This document shows positions 62,825 to 64,000 of a DNA stretch of 64,000 bases, in pieces; position 1 is the first letter of the stretch, and every line of letters starts with the position of its first letter. This DNA is from Ruegeria sp. R14_0 (GTDB lineage Bacteria > Pseudomonadota > Alphaproteobacteria > Rhodobacterales > Rhodobacteraceae), in NCBI RefSeq assembly GCF_017743975.1, contig NZ_JAGHRC010000001.1:682001-746000 (forward strand), given 5' to 3'. Below the pieces are notes generated by a model that saw nothing but the letters and a program-made list of their open reading frames with translations, searched no databases and was not told the DNA's origin. The translations under genes were made by a program, and so were the position numbers.

Positions 62825-63970
62825 ATGAGCGGTAAGCGCAGCATCTTCGAAGACGTCTCAGACACCGAAAAACAACAGGCCGTTCAACCCGGTATGCTGG
62901 ACCGCGGGCGCGGTGGCGCGCGCAAGGCCATTCGCGTCTGGCTGATGATCCTGTTTGCACTGGTGGTTGTCATGATCGCCGTGGGTGGGCTGACCCGCCT
63001 GACCGACAGCGGGTTGTCGATCACCGAATGGCGCCCCGTCACCGGGGCCATCCCGCCCATGAACGAGGCCGACTGGCAGTCCGAATTCGACAAATACAAG
63101 CAGATCGACCAGTGGCGTATCCAGAACCAGTGGATGGAGCTGAGTGATTTCAAATTCATCTACTGGTGGGAATGGGGTCACCGCCAACTGGGCCGCGTGA
63201 TCGGTCTGGTCTGGGCGATCGGCTTCTTCGGGTTCCTGATCGCGCGCAAGATTCCGACGGGCTGGACAACCAAGCTGCTGATCCCGGGCCTTTTGGGTGG
63301 CGTACAGGGCGCTGTCGGCTGGTGGATGGTCGCTTCGGGTGTCACTCAAGGCGAAGGTATGATCGCCGTCGCCAGCTACCGCCTTGCGGTTCACCTTGGA
63401 CTGGCCTTTGTGATCCTAGGATTCCTGGCGTGGTACATCTTTGAACTGGGCCGCGAGGAACGCGACCTGATGCAGGCCCGCCGCGCGAAAGAAGCCAAGC
63501 TGTTTTCGCTTTCAACCGGCCTTTTGCATTTCACCTTTTTGCAAATACTCATTGGCGCGCTTGTCGCCGGGATCGACGCCGGGCGATCTTACACCGACTG
63601 GCCCCTGATCGGAGGGCAGCTTTTGCCGCCCGATGCCGCGATGCTGGAACCCATGTGGCGGAACTTCTTTGAAAGCCCCGGTCTGGTGCAGTTCATCCAC
63701 CGTTGCGTTGGCTACCTGCTGTTCATCTTCGCCGTGATCGTTTGGCGGCGCGGCAGCACCAGCGCGCACCCGCAGACACGTTTTGCCTTCAACGCGGCCT
63801 TTGCGGCGCTGTCCCTGCAGGTGGTGATCGGCATCGTGACAGTGGTCTATGCGGCCCCGTGGCAGATTGCGATCTTCCACCAGTTCATGGCCGTCGTCGT
63901 CTGGACCCTGATCCTGCGGGCGCGGTTCCTGACCGCTTACCCAATTGCAACCTCTCTGCGCGGAGCTTGA
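62825..63970 (+). CDS. ctaA: Heme A synthase
   Basis: CtaA oxidises the C8 methyl of heme O to make heme A for aa3-type cytochrome oxidase. The 381-residue protein has about eight transmembrane helices and four His at the positions expected for heme ligands: H119 (EWGHRQLGR), H190 (RLAVHLGL), H292 (QFIHRCVGY) and H352 (IFHQFMAV). The long polar loop after the first helix (DSGLSITEWRPVTGAIPP) is typical of the alphaproteobacterial type. No other cta genes are in the window. Confidence 0.95.
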   Translation: MSGKRSIFEDVSDTEKQQAVQPGMLDRGRGGARKAIRVWLMILFALVVVMIAVGGLTRLTDSGLSITEWRPVTGAIPPMNEADWQSEFDKYKQIDQWRIQNQWMELSDFKFIYWWEWGHRQLGRVIGLVWAIGFFGFLIARKIPTGWTTKLLIPGLLGGVQGAVGWWMVASGVTQGEGMIAVASYRLAVHLGLAFVILGFLAWYIFELGREERDLMQARRAKEAKLFSLSTGLLHFTFLQILIGALVAGIDAGRSYTDWPLIGGQLLPPDAAMLEPMWRNFFESPGLVQFIHRCVGYLLFIFAVIVWRRGSTSAHPQTRFAFNAAFAALSLQVVIGIVTVVYAAPWQIAIFHQFMAVVVWTLILRARFLTAYPIATSLRGA

Positions 63971-63974
63971 CCCC

Positions 63975-64000
63975 ATGGCAGCCTATGATGATCTGATGGC
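63975..64000 (+). CDS. Start of next gene (3'-truncated by window edge)
   Basis: Four bases after the ctaA stop, an ATG at 63975 opens MAAYDDLM and runs off the window. The first residues resemble the N-terminus of M32 (Taq) carboxypeptidases of this group, but eight codons cannot decide it. Confidence 0.3.

Overview
The window looks like a piece of chromosome from an alphaproteobacterium of the Rhodobacterales (Roseobacter group, Ruegeria/Shimia-like). I infer this from the GC-rich coding sequence, from gene orders typical of the group (dusB-ntrB-ntrC-ntrY-ntrX followed by trkA-trkH-hfq-hflX; fused ispDF-pgpA-cinA; bdhA-patatin), and from family traits such as NtrC without GAFTGA and HemB without zinc cysteines. 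The species call is recognition only; no database was searched. The DNA is densely coding and mostly housekeeping. I found no rRNA, tRNA, CRISPR array, transposase, integrase or prophage.

Layout. 1-2.4 kb: surE (5' end outside the window), pcm and an NlpD-like LysM/M23 lipoprotein. 2.5-3.6 kb: a YafY/WYL regulator with a small target gene and a candidate operator. 3.7-5.3 kb: tatABC with terminator. 5.4-12.7 kb: a DUF815 ATPase, then a mostly minus-strand block of an SDR, a small PilP-like protein, purF, cvpA and radA. Two plus-strand genes (a DnaJ-type zinc-finger mini-protein and a HlyIII protein) interrupt this block. 12.7-17.2 kb: two membrane proteins, an AT-rich island, and alr-mlaE-mlaF. 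17.3-23.9 kb: a GNAT protein, dnaB, pyrE, amt and ispDF-pgpA-cinA. 24.0-38.2 kb: dusB, the NtrBC/NtrYX systems, an XRE protein, an MFS transporter, a lipoprotein, trkA-trkH and hfq-hflX. 38.3-44.0 kb: small ABM and NTF2-like proteins, a penicillin-acylase-family hydrolase, a SYLF lipoprotein with a Tat-type signal, hemB and a membrane protein. 44.1-54.2 kb: mfd, a TPR/SH3 pair, a Bcr/CflA efflux pump, acyl-CoA synthetase-dsbA and an XRE-cupin regulator. 54.7-64 kb: an orphan peptide-binding protein, a candidate sRNA, bdhA-patatin, a DUF502 protein, a ThiE-like/psuK/psuG operon, a TrmJ-like methyltransferase, ctaA and the first codons of a further gene.

How the genes work together. Nitrogen control (NtrBC, NtrYX, Amt) and potassium uptake (TrkAH) sit together with RNA regulation (Hfq, HflX). 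Cell-envelope functions recur: Tat export, the NlpD-like protein, Mla lipid transport, alanine racemase, PgpA and IspDF. DNA repair is represented by RadA and Mfd. The bdhA-patatin pair points to polyhydroxybutyrate turnover, and psuK-psuG to pseudouridine breakdown.

The least explained items are: a compact candidate sRNA with a clear promoter and terminator between a binding-protein gene and bdhA (56599-56686); an unlisted 49-residue membrane micro-ORF just upstream of purF (9038-9187); a dispersed 3'-flank element seen three times, always in the same orientation after a stop codon; a perfect 9-bp inverted repeat next to the YafY regulon; and several enzymes with degenerate active sites (NlpD-like, SDR, ThiE-like). 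I see no convincing new multi-gene system.
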